From contig NZ_CP038634.1 in the NCBI RefSeq assembly GCF_004768545.1, positions 186,001-250,000 on the forward strand: a stretch of 64,000 nucleotides of DNA, given 5' to 3'. This DNA is from Cupriavidus oxalaticus (GTDB lineage: Bacteria > Pseudomonadota > Gammaproteobacteria > Burkholderiales > Burkholderiaceae). Below, one piece after another: positions 8,537-18,547 of this stretch. Made by a program: the position numbers and the translations under genes. Position 1 is the stretch's first letter. Every line of letters starts with the position of its first letter. The notes beneath the pieces were generated by a model. It was not told where the DNA came from and did no database searches. It worked only from the letters and a program-made list of their open reading frames with translations.

Positions 8537-9535
8537 TTATTCCAGCTTCACCCCACTCTTCTTCACCACCTCGCCCCAGCGCACCGCTTCCGTCCTGATA
8601 AAGGCCTGGAACTGCTCGGGCTTGCCGCCGACCGGATCGATACCGTAGTCGATCAGCCGCGCGCGCACGTCCGGCTGCTGCAGCACCGCGTCCATGTCCG
8701 CCGACAGCTTTGCCAGCACCGCCGGCGGCGTCTTGGCCGGCGCCAGCAGGCCGATCCAGCTGCCAGCCGTCACCGCCGGGAAGCCGGCCTCGGCCATGGT
8801 CGGCACCTCCGGTGCGGCTGGCCAGCGCGTCGGGCTGGTAATCGCCAGCGCGCGCACCTTGCCAGCCTTCACCTGCGGCATCATGGTCTGCACCGAATCG
8901 AAGATCACCGCGACCTGCCCGGAAAACAGGTCGGGCAATGCCGGCGAGATGCCCTTGTACGGCACATGCGTCATCTTCATGCCGACCGCCTGCGCGAGCA
9001 GTTCTCCCGCCAGGTGCGCGCCGGAGCCGGTGCCGCTGGACGCAAAGGTCATCTTGTCCGGATTGGCCTTGCCCCAGCCAACCAGTTCCTTAACGGTGGT
9101 CGGCGGCAGCTGTGCGCTGCCGACCAGCAGCAGCGGGATCCGGCCGATCATGCTGACGCCGGTCAGGTCCTTGACCGGGTCATAGCTCATCTTGCCGTAC
9201 AGGCTCGGGTTGATCGCGTGGGCGGCGACCACGACCAGCAGCGAATAGCCGTCCGGCGCCGATCTGGCGACGTTTTCCGAGCCGATCATGCCGTTGGCGC
9301 CGGCACGGTTTTCGACCACCACGGGCTGGCCGATGCGCTCGGACAGTTTCTGCATGACCAGCCGCGTCACGGCGTCGGACACGCCGCCAGGCGTATACGG
9401 CACCACCACGCGGAGCGGCCGGTTCGGATAGGCGTCGCCCTGCGCCATGGCCGGGATTGCGCCAGCGAGGCTGCTGGCGAGCAGGCTTAGCGTCAGCAGC
9501 CGGCGGACAAGCGGGTTGCGCATGGATCGGGTCAT
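8537..9535 (-). CDS. Bug-family (TctC-like) periplasmic solute-binding protein
   Basis: A 332-residue periplasmic binding protein with a Sec-type signal (RRLLTLSLLASSLAGAIPAMAQ) and the family motifs PLRVVVPYTPGGVSDAVTR, QPVVVENRAGANGMIGSENVA, MTHVPYKGISPALPDLFSGQV and APEVPTMAEAG. The ATG at 9535 has GGAGGAG just upstream. It is the last gene of the leftward carboxylase operon, 31 bp after the AtuA-like gene. Each arm of this regulon therefore ends or begins with a Bug protein; the two are clearly diverged and may bind different acids or feed a sensor. There is no adjacent TctAB transporter. Confidence 0.9.
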   Translation of the reverse strand: MTRSMRNPLVRRLLTLSLLASSLAGAIPAMAQGDAYPNRPLRVVVPYTPGGVSDAVTRLVMQKLSERIGQPVVVENRAGANGMIGSENVARSAPDGYSLLVVVAAHAINPSLYGKMSYDPVKDLTGVSMIGRIPLLLVGSAQLPPTTVKELVGWGKANPDKMTFASSGTGSGAHLAGELLAQAVGMKMTHVPYKGISPALPDLFSGQVAVIFDSVQTMMPQVKAGKVRALAITSPTRWPAAPEVPTMAEAGFPAVTAGSWIGLLAPAKTPPAVLAKLSADMDAVLQQPDVRARLIDYGIDPVGGKPEQFQAFIRTEAVRWGEVVKKSGVKLE

Positions 9536-9566
9536 GTGTCTCCTCCTTGGTCAGTGTTGGCCGGGT

Positions 9567-11368
9567 CTATGCCCAGCTGCGCGGTACGGAAAGCGGGAAA
9601 TCAAGCAGCATCTGCGCATAGCTCTTGCCCAGCGGGTCGGAGCGCAGGCTGGCCACGCCGCCGCCGCCCAGCGCGCCATGCATCAGGAAGTTCAGCGCAT
9701 GCAGGCCGGGCACGTCGAAGCGCTCGACCTGTCCCACCACCAGGTGGGCAAAGTACGCGCGCACGGCCTGCGGCGTCAGCTGTTCGCGCAGCAGCGCCAG
9801 GTACTCCGGCTTGCGCGCGATCACGCCGATGTTCTCGTCGTCGCCCTTGTCGCCGCTGCGCGCGTAGGCAAGGATGACCAATGGCCGTTGAACGCGCGGT
9901 TCGTCGGGCACCGGCGGCAGTGGCGGGCCATCGACCACGGCGGGCGCCTCGGGTGCGACGCTGGCTGCCGCATCAGGCAGCGCGATCACGCTGCCCTCGA
10001 ATTCCACGCGCATCGGCACGTCGGCCTTGGGCACCAGGAAGGAGAACACCTTCACCACCGGCTGGATATCGACACGCCCCGCAAACGAGGATCGCGTCCC
10101 GGCCGCCATCGACGTTCCCGCCGACGAGCATTCGCGCTGCAGGAAGCTCAGGCCCCGCGCCTGCGGATGGCGCGCGCCGATGCGCAGCACCACCTCGCGC
10201 GTCGGCAACTCGCGCGCATGGGCGCCGTATTGCGATTCGCAGCCCAGCAGCTCGACCACGGTGTCGGTGTAGTCGGGCATGCCACGTTCGGCCAGCATGG
10301 CGCGGGTGCGCGCCAGCAGCGCCTCGGCGGTGCGCCGCGCCTTGGCCGGGGCGTCGATGCCGCGGATCGCCATCATCAGGCTGATCTGGAAGCCGTCCTG
10401 CCAGGTGGCGTTGCCCTTGTAGTGGGTGCCGGGCGCCCTGCCGCGCGCGCCAGCCACGCGCACGCGGCCCGGCCCGACCAGCTCGGTACGCACCATGCGG
10501 AAGTCGCAGGTCACGTCCGGCATCAGGTAGCTAGCGGGGTCGCCCACCTCGTACAGCACTTGCTCTGCGACCGCGGCGGGGTCGACCAGCCCGCCGGTGC
10601 CGTCCGGCTTGCTCAGCTCGAAACTGCCGTCGTGCGCGCAGTCGATCACCGGGTAACCCATCCGGTCCCAGCCGGGCACGCGCTCCCAGTCGGTGAACAA
10701 CCCGCCGGTGGCCTGCGCGCCGCACTCGATCACGTGGCCCGCCAGCGTGCCGGCGGCAAGGCGGTCCCAGTCGGTCCAGTCCCAGCCGAACTCGTGCGCC
10801 AGCACCCCGACCACCACGGCGCTGTCGACGCAACGCCCGGCGATGACGATATCGGCGCCCAGCGCCAGCGCGCGGGCAATGCATTGCGCGCCGGTGTAGG
10901 CGTTGGCCGACCACGGCTCGGTGGTCGGCACCGGCGCCCCGGCAAGGTCGGTCAGCCCGTCGGCGCACCATTGCGCGAAGCGGGGCTGCACGTCGTCGCC
11001 GGTGACCACGGCGATGCGCGGCTTCAGGCCCTGCTGCGCGGCCACCTTGAGCAGCGCGTCGCGGCAGGCTGCCGGGTTGAGGCCGCCGGCGTTGGCGACC
11101 ACGCGGACGCCGCGCCGCAGGATTTCGGCAAGGTTGGGCGCCATCGCTGCCTGCACGAAATCGGTGGCATAGCCCAGCGCCGGGTCCTTGGCGCGGGCGC
11201 GCGCCAGGATCGACATGGTGGTCTCGGCCAGGTAGTCGTAGACCAGGTACTGCAGGCGGGGCACGGACAGCAGCTGCGGCGTGGCAATCGCGGAATCGCC
11301 CCAGAAGCCGGAGGCGCCGCCGATGCGAACGGTCTTGCCGGTGTGTGTCGCGGTATTTGCCAGTTCGC

Positions 11369-11372
<4 letters not shown>
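9567..11372 (-). CDS. AtuA-like protein (DUF1446 plus C-terminal AtuA-like domain)
   Basis: A 601-residue cytoplasmic protein. The large N-terminal DUF1446 domain begins VRIGGASGFWGDSA and contains VVANAGGLNPAACRDAL, VVTGDDVQPRF, DIVIAGRCVDSAVVVGVLAHEFGWDW and HVIECGAQATGG. A C-terminal AtuA-like domain of about 110 residues follows (VILAYARSGDKGDDENIGVIAR to HGALGGGGVASLR). AtuA is the first gene of the Pseudomonas citronellol/geraniol cluster, and its biochemical role is not settled. Here it overlaps the biotin carboxylase stop by 4 bp, which ties it to the carboxylation step. No separate HMG-CoA-lyase-like gene is present, so a role in cleaving the hydroxylated product is conceivable but unproven. 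Confidence 0.85.
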
Positions 11373-13384
<2,012 letters not shown>

Positions 13385-13437
13385 GTGGGAATCCTTTGAA
13401 TTACCGGAAATTGGCAGGCGGCAGCCCTCAGTTCAGC

Positions 13438-14283
13438 TCAGCTCGGCGACTGCGCTGCGCGCACGGCATCGGCATCGAAGCGCACGGTCCAGCTCGCGTC
13501 ACGCTTCTCGCGGAAGGCCGCCACGCCTTCGGCGCCTTCGCTGCGCATGCACTGGGCGAAAAGCCGCGAGGCTTCGTCCAGCAGCGGTCCCGCCGGCTCC
13601 TGGCCGCAGCGGCTGACCAGCGTCTTGAACACGCGGTTGGCATTGGGGGCGCAGCGGCCGATGCGCGTCAGCCATTCGGCGACCAGCGCGTCCAGCTCGG
13701 CGCTGTCGGCGGCCAGCTGGTCGACCAGCCCGATCGCCACCGCTGCCTCTCCGCCGATGCGCTCGCCGGTCAGGCCCAGGCGGCGCGTGGCCGCCGCGCC
13801 GATGCGCTGCACCACGAACGGCGCGATCTGCGCGGCGATGATGCCGAGCGTGGTTTCCGACAGCGCGAAACGCGCATCCCGCGTGGCCAGCACGATGTCG
13901 GCGGCGCACGCCAGGCCCATGCCGCCGCCCATTGCAGCGCCATCCACGGCGGCGATGACCGGCACCGGCAATGCGCCCAGCCGCTGCATGAAATAGCCGA
14001 ATTCCCGGTTGCGCGTGGCGACCGGGTCTTCCCGGCTGGCTTCGGCATCGAGCCGCGCCTGGAAGTTGCCGACATTGCCGCCGGCACTGAACATGCCGCC
14101 GGCGCCGCGCAGCACCAGCGCGCGCACCTCGGGGCCGGCTTCGGCCTGCTCGACCGCCGCCGCCAGCGCGGCAACGACCTCGGGCGCCAGCGCATTGCGC
14201 GTGGCCGGGATATTGAGGGTGGCGAACAGCACGCCGCCGGCGCGGCGTACGATCACGGATTCGGTTTGCGTTGGGTCGGTCAT
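13438..14283 (-). CDS. Enoyl-CoA hydratase/isomerase family protein, AtuE-like position
   Basis: A 281-residue crotonase-fold protein, starting 4 bp after AGGAGG. The first oxyanion region is FSAGGNVGNF and the second MGGGMGLACAADIVLA. The first catalytic glutamate of classical enoyl-CoA hydratases is Gly123 here, while the second is kept (Glu143 in ALSETTLGIIAAQIAP). In Atu and Liu pathways the hydratase adds water to a glutaconyl-CoA formed by the carboxylase, and the position between dehydrogenase and biotin carboxylase genes matches that role. The substrate is inferred from context. Confidence 0.86.
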   Translation of the reverse strand: MTDPTQTESVIVRRAGGVLFATLNIPATRNALAPEVVAALAAAVEQAEAGPEVRALVLRGAGGMFSAGGNVGNFQARLDAEASREDPVATRNREFGYFMQRLGALPVPVIAAVDGAAMGGGMGLACAADIVLATRDARFALSETTLGIIAAQIAPFVVQRIGAAATRRLGLTGERIGGEAAVAIGLVDQLAADSAELDALVAEWLTRIGRCAPNANRVFKTLVSRCGQEPAGPLLDEASRLFAQCMRSEGAEGVAAFREKRDASWTVRFDADAVRAAQSPS

Positions 14284-14298
14284 GGCGCCTCCTGCCTG

Positions 14299-15459
14299 TC
14301 AGCCGCGCGACATCAGGCCCATCTGCTTGGCGATGACCTGCAGCATCACTTCGTCCGCGCCGCCGCCGATCGAGCCCAGGCGGAAGTCGCGGTACGCGCG
14401 CGATGCATGGTTGTCCCACGTGTAGCCCATGCCGCCCTGGAACTGCATGCACCAGTCGGCCACCTCGCGCGACAGGCGCCCGGCCTTGAGCTTGGCCATC
14501 GACGCCAGCTCGACCACGTCGCCGCCGGCGATATAGGTCTGCGTGGCCAGGTAGACCAGCGCGCGCAGCGCTTCCATTTCGGTCTTCAGCTCGGCCAGCT
14601 TGAACTGGATGAACTGGTTGTCCAGCAGCGGCTTGCCGAAGGCGATGCGCTGGCGCAGGTACTCGGCGGTTTCCTCGATCAGCGCGGTGCAGGCGAGCCG
14701 GCGCGCCGCGCCGTTCAGCCGCTCTTCCTGGAATTGCTTCATCTGGTAGATAAAGCCCATGCCCTCCTCGCCGATGCGGTTGCGTACCGGCACGCGCACT
14801 TCGTCAAAGAAGATCTGCGCAGTGTCCGAGCACCACATGCCGAACTTCTTGATCTTCTGCACTTCCACGCCGCGCACGCGCTTGCCGTCTTCCTTGATCG
14901 GCACCACGATCAGCGACTTGTTCTTGTGCACGGGCCCGTCGGAAGTGTTGCACAGCAGGCAGATCCAGTCCGACTGGGTGCCGTTGGTGATCCACATCTT
15001 GGAGCCGGAGATGACATAGTCGTCGCCGTCGCGCACCGCGCGCGTCTTGAGCGAGGCCACGTCGGAACCCGCGCCCGCCTCGGACACCCCGATCGAGCAC
15101 ACCATGTCGCCGGCGATGGCGGGCGCCAGGTAGTTGCGCTTCAGTTCATCGGAGCCGAACGCAGTCAGTGCCGGCGTGGCCATGTCGGTCTGCACGCCCA
15201 CGCCCATGCCGACGCCTTGTGCGCGCGCATACCCGAGCGCCTCGGCGGCGGCAACGGCATAGGAGAAGTCGAGCCCCATGCCGCCATACTCCACCGGCTT
15301 GGTGATGCCGAGGAAGCCGAGGTTGCCCATCTTCTTGAACAGCTCGTGCGCCGGAAACACCTCGGCGGCTTCCCATTCGTCGACGAAGGGATCGATCTCC
15401 GCCGAGACGAAGCGGCGGATGCTGTCCATGATGTTGCGGTGGTCTTCGGTGTAAAGCAT
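14299..15459 (-). CDS. Acyl-CoA dehydrogenase, citronellyl-CoA-dehydrogenase-like (AtuD position)
   Basis: A 386-residue acyl-CoA dehydrogenase starting MLYTEDHRNIMDSIRRFVSA; the ATG at 15459 follows GGGAG. Landmarks are IGVSEAGAGSDVASLKT, ISGSKMWITNGTQSDW, KKFGMWCSDTAQIFFDEV, KQFQEERLNGAARRLAC and FQGGMGYTWDNHASRAYRDFRLGSIGGGADEVM. A catalytic glutamate in EERL (isovaleryl-CoA type) replaces the C-terminal base. It would form the unsaturated acyl-CoA that the carboxylase needs. A longer open frame continues upstream but overlaps the carboxyltransferase gene, so it was not used. Confidence 0.9.
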   Translation of the reverse strand: MLYTEDHRNIMDSIRRFVSAEIDPFVDEWEAAEVFPAHELFKKMGNLGFLGITKPVEYGGMGLDFSYAVAAAEALGYARAQGVGMGVGVQTDMATPALTAFGSDELKRNYLAPAIAGDMVCSIGVSEAGAGSDVASLKTRAVRDGDDYVISGSKMWITNGTQSDWICLLCNTSDGPVHKNKSLIVVPIKEDGKRVRGVEVQKIKKFGMWCSDTAQIFFDEVRVPVRNRIGEEGMGFIYQMKQFQEERLNGAARRLACTALIEETAEYLRQRIAFGKPLLDNQFIQFKLAELKTEMEALRALVYLATQTYIAGGDVVELASMAKLKAGRLSREVADWCMQFQGGMGYTWDNHASRAYRDFRLGSIGGGADEVMLQVIAKQMGLMSRG

Positions 15460-15509
15460 GCTGGTCTCCCGGATTTCGTTGCGTTCTGGTTGTCTGGAGG
15501 CGGCGGCGC

Positions 15510-17129
15510 TCAGAAGCGCCCGACGCCGAACTGGATGGCATGCGGCCGGCGCAGCGCCGCCTCGCGCGCGGTGACCAGCACGAAGGCGAGCACGGCGCGC
15601 GTGTCGCGCGGATCGATCACGCCGTCGTCGAGCAGCAGCCCGCTGGTGACGAATGCGCTCGCCTGCCGCTCGAAGTTGGCGACGATCTCGGCGGTCTGGC
15701 CGGCCAGCTGCGCCTCGTCGACCGGCTTGCCCTTGCGCGCCGCCTGCTGGCGCGCCACGATCTCCAGCGTCATGGCGGCCTGCTCGCCGCCCATCACCGC
15801 GGTGCGCGCGTTCGGCCACGAAAAGCAGAAGCGCGGCTTGAAGCCCCTCCCGCACATGCCAAAGTTGCCCGCGCCGAACGAGGCGCCACAGTACAGCGTA
15901 ATCTGCGGCACCCTGGAGTTGGACAGCGCCTGGATCATCTTGGCGCCGTGCTTGATCATGCCGGCCTCTTCCGACGCGCGCCCGACGATAAAGCCGGTGG
16001 TGTTCTGCAGGAATACGATCGGCGTGCCGGACTGGTTGCACAGCTGGATGAACTGCGCGGCCTTGGTTGCGCCGGCGGGATCGATCGGGCCGTTGTTGGT
16101 GATCAAGCCCACGGTATTGCCCTCGATGCGGGCATGGCCGCACACCGTGCCGGGGCCGTAGTCGGGCTTGAACGGCAGCCACGCCGAATCGTCGACGATG
16201 CGCGCGATCACCTCGCGCATGTCCACCGGGCGCTTCATGTCGAGCGTCATGACGCCGTCCAGTTCCGACGGGTCCAGCCGCGGCGGGCGCGCCGGCTGTG
16301 CTGGCTGGGGCTCCACACGGGGCCAGTCCAGGCTGGCGACGATGTCGCGCGCGGTGGCGATGGCGTGCTCGTCGTCTTCCGCAAGGTATTCGGCCAGGCC
16401 GGTGGCGGTGGCATGCAGGTCGGCGCCGCCCAGTTCCTCGTCAGTGGCGATCTCGCCGGTGGCGGCCTTCAGCAGCGGCGGCCCGGCCAGGAAGGCGCGG
16501 GCGCGGCTGCGCACCATCACCACGTAGTCGGACAGGCCGGGCATGTAGGCGCCGCCCGCCGTGGACGAGCCGTGCACGACCGTGATTACCGGCAGCCCGG
16601 CCGCCGACAGCCGCGCCAGGTTGTAGAAGATGGCGCCGCCGCGCACGAACTTGTCGACGCGGTACTTGCGCAGGTTGGCGCCGGCCGACTCCACCAGGTG
16701 GATGAAGGGCAGCCGGTTTTCCAGCGCGATTTCCTGGCAGCGCACCAGCTTCATGTTGCCGGCCTCGGTCATGGCGCCGGCATCGATGCCGGAATCGGTG
16801 GCGAGCACCATGCAGCGCACCCCGCACACGAAGCCGATGCCGGCCACCAGCGAGCCGCCGGGCACCGAGGTCTCCGGATCGGGATCGTCCATGCAGAAGC
16901 CCGCCAGCGTGGACAGCGGCAGGAACGGCGCCCCCGGGTCGAGCAGGCGGCCGACGCGCTCGCGCGGCAGCAGCGCGCCACGCTTTGCAAAGGCGGGCCG
17001 CGAGCGCTCGGACGCGGCCACGGCGCGCTGCTCCAGGCCGTGCAGGCGGTCGATCAGTGCCTGCATGCCGGCGCGCTGGCCGGCGAAGGTGTCGGAGGAC
17101 GGGTCAATGCGGGATTCGATGGAGATCAT
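15510..17129 (-). CDS. Acyl-CoA carboxylase beta (carboxyltransferase) subunit, geranyl-CoA-carboxylase-like
   Basis: A 539-residue carboxyltransferase beginning MISIESRIDPSSDTFAGQRA; the usual length of MCC/GCC beta subunits is about 535-540. N- and C-domain crotonase folds are seen: SVPGGSLVAGIGFVCG, HLVESAGANLRKYRVDKF, VVHGSSTAGGAYMPGLSDYV, then GLITNNGPIDPAGATKAAQFI, FLQNTTGFIVGRASEEAG and MGGEQAAMTLEIV. Where methylcrotonyl-CoA carboxylases have HFGR before FYN, this protein has RGGA, with Gly164 at the phenylalanine that limits acyl-chain size, as in geranyl-CoA carboxylase. It is the first gene of the leftward operon, divergent from iclR with an operator between them. A GTG at 17171 is an alternative start without a ribosome site. 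Confidence 0.9.
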   Translation of the reverse strand: MISIESRIDPSSDTFAGQRAGMQALIDRLHGLEQRAVAASERSRPAFAKRGALLPRERVGRLLDPGAPFLPLSTLAGFCMDDPDPETSVPGGSLVAGIGFVCGVRCMVLATDSGIDAGAMTEAGNMKLVRCQEIALENRLPFIHLVESAGANLRKYRVDKFVRGGAIFYNLARLSAAGLPVITVVHGSSTAGGAYMPGLSDYVVMVRSRARAFLAGPPLLKAATGEIATDEELGGADLHATATGLAEYLAEDDEHAIATARDIVASLDWPRVEPQPAQPARPPRLDPSELDGVMTLDMKRPVDMREVIARIVDDSAWLPFKPDYGPGTVCGHARIEGNTVGLITNNGPIDPAGATKAAQFIQLCNQSGTPIVFLQNTTGFIVGRASEEAGMIKHGAKMIQALSNSRVPQITLYCGASFGAGNFGMCGRGFKPRFCFSWPNARTAVMGGEQAAMTLEIVARQQAARKGKPVDEAQLAGQTAEIVANFERQASAFVTSGLLLDDGVIDPRDTRAVLAFVLVTAREAALRRPHAIQFGVGRF

Positions 17130-17200
17130 GGCGCGTGCCTGTGGTTCCGTGATGGATGGATTGCAAACCACGGCGCACGGCGCGACAACCGCAATCGCTC

Positions 17201-17225
17201 AGATTGTGCATAATGTGCACAATCT
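17201..17225. promoter_or_regulatory. Predicted IclR-family operator, copy B
   Basis: A perfect 10-bp inverted repeat, AGATTGTGCA and TGCACAATCT, separated by TAATG. It lies in the 131-bp divergent region, 72 bp from the carboxyltransferase start and 36 bp from the IclR start, where it could control both genes. Its core is nearly identical to the site at 3158-3182 before the other operon. Confidence 0.8.
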
Positions 17226-17260
17226 GCCGAACCAGCGCGGCGCCGCCGGCGCATCCAGCC

Positions 17261-17998
17261 ATGCCCCCCAGATCCCCTGCCCCCGGCGGCGTCCAGAGCC
17301 TGGCGCGCGCCTTCACCCTGCTGCAGTTGCTGGCCGAACACCATGACGCCGGGCTGGCGCTGCCCGACCTTGCCGCCATGGCCGGCATCGACCGCACCAC
17401 CGCCCACCGCATGGCGCGCTTCCTGGAAGCCGGCGCGTATATCGAGCGCGAATCGGCCGGCAAGCGCTATCACCTCGGTACCGCGGCGATGGCGCTCGGG
17501 CTGCGCGCGATGAACCGGCCGCCGCCCAACAGCGCCCTCGTCAGCAAGATGAAGGCACTGGCGCGGCTGACCGGCGACGCGGTCTTCCTGATCGTGCGCA
17601 TCGGCGACCATGGTCATTGCCTGCATACCGAGGAAGGCAGCCATCGCATCAAGACCTTCCACATGCTGACCGGCACCTCGCGCCTGCTGGGCCAGGGCAC
17701 CGGCAGCATGGCGCTGCTGGCCAAGATGGACAACGACGCGGTCCGCGCGCACTACGAACGCCACCGCGCCGAGTACGAAGCCGGCGGCCTCAGCCTGCTC
17801 CGGCTGATGCGCGGCGTCGAGCGCAGCCGCAAGCTGGGCTACGCGCTGGCCGGCGCGGAAGGCGTGGCGGGCGTGGGCTACGCCCTGCCGCTGGCAATGG
17901 GCGCGGAGGCGGCCATCAGCATCGTTTCGACTGCGTCGCGGATGTCGGCGGCACGCCGGCATGAAATGGGCGGGATCATCGTGGCGATGTTCGCGTAG
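17261..17998 (+). CDS. IclR family transcriptional regulator
   Basis: A 245-residue regulator. The N-terminal winged helix is clear (VQSLARAFTLLQLLAEHHDAGLALPDLAAMAGIDRTTAHRMARFLE, then YHLGTAAMALG). The C-terminal effector domain contains GHCLHTEEGSHRIKTFHMLTGTSRLLGQGTGSMALLA and a GVGYALPLA strand. It is divergent from the carboxylase operon with a 25-bp inverted repeat between them, and the same motif precedes the acyl-CoA synthetase operon 14 kb away. I infer that it governs both arms and possibly itself, responding to an acid or acyl-CoA of the pathway. The start at 17261 is chosen because longer frames run through the operator. Confidence 0.9.
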   Translation: MPPRSPAPGGVQSLARAFTLLQLLAEHHDAGLALPDLAAMAGIDRTTAHRMARFLEAGAYIERESAGKRYHLGTAAMALGLRAMNRPPPNSALVSKMKALARLTGDAVFLIVRIGDHGHCLHTEEGSHRIKTFHMLTGTSRLLGQGTGSMALLAKMDNDAVRAHYERHRAEYEAGGLSLLRLMRGVERSRKLGYALAGAEGVAGVGYALPLAMGAEAAISIVSTASRMSAARRHEMGGIIVAMFA

Positions 17999-18547
17999 CA
18001 AGGATGAAGCGGCGCGGCCGCGCGAACCCCCGGCTTTGCGCGACCTGTTGCCGCACTGAGCGGCCGCCCGCCTCGGTTTTGAAACGCGCCTCTGTCAGAG
18101 GCCGCACAGAGCCGCACCACGTCGGCGGCGTTCAATGGTGACGCAAGCAGAGATACGCAAGAACGCGCCCGCCGCCCTGGCATCGGCCGGGCCAGGCCGC
18201 CTTCACTGGAAGGCGGAATCAGTCCAGGTGCCAGAACAATAAATTCCCCCGCCGGCCAGAGGGAGGGTCGGCATTCCAGGCCACGCCCCGACGTCGGAGC
18301 GTGGCTTTTTTTTGTTTTGCCGGAGGGTGGACCAGGTCACGCGCGCCAGCATCATCGCGCCATATCTGTCGCTGGTCATGCAGCTCGATGCTTCGGTCAT
18401 CGCCGCGCGGTGCCGGGGTAACGGGTGCGGATGGCGATGCCACCAGCATGGGATACCGGGGCCAGACGGATCTTCCGGAGGTGCAAGCGGCCCATCAGCC
18501 GGTAGAATTTCGTTGCCACCAGCAAACGCCAGAGCCGTGCGCAGTGA
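17999..18547. other. Intergenic region with no recognisable gene
   Basis: This 549-bp gap between iclR and the glutamine synthetase gene contains one strong rightward terminator (18280-18313) and a small hairpin around CCTCTGTCAGAGG near 18090. No reading frame resembles a known protein, and no promoter could be fixed. The terminator lies 280 bp past iclR, leaving room for an unannotated small RNA or a long 3' UTR. Confidence 0.4.
18280..18313 (+). terminator. Rho-independent terminator
   Basis: GCCACGC and GCGTGGC arms enclose CCGAC/GTCGG with one mismatch pair, followed by eight T residues (18306-18313). This is a strong rightward intrinsic terminator, either for iclR or for an unrecognised transcript upstream. 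Confidence 0.8.

Noticed and set aside
17156..17260. N-terminal extension of the IclR protein
   Set aside because: It runs through the inverted-repeat operator and does not resemble IclR N-termini.
18314..18547. Possible small gene between the orphan terminator and the glutamine synthetase gene
   Set aside because: Frames on both strands give unrecognisable Ser/Arg-rich sequence without a ribosome site.
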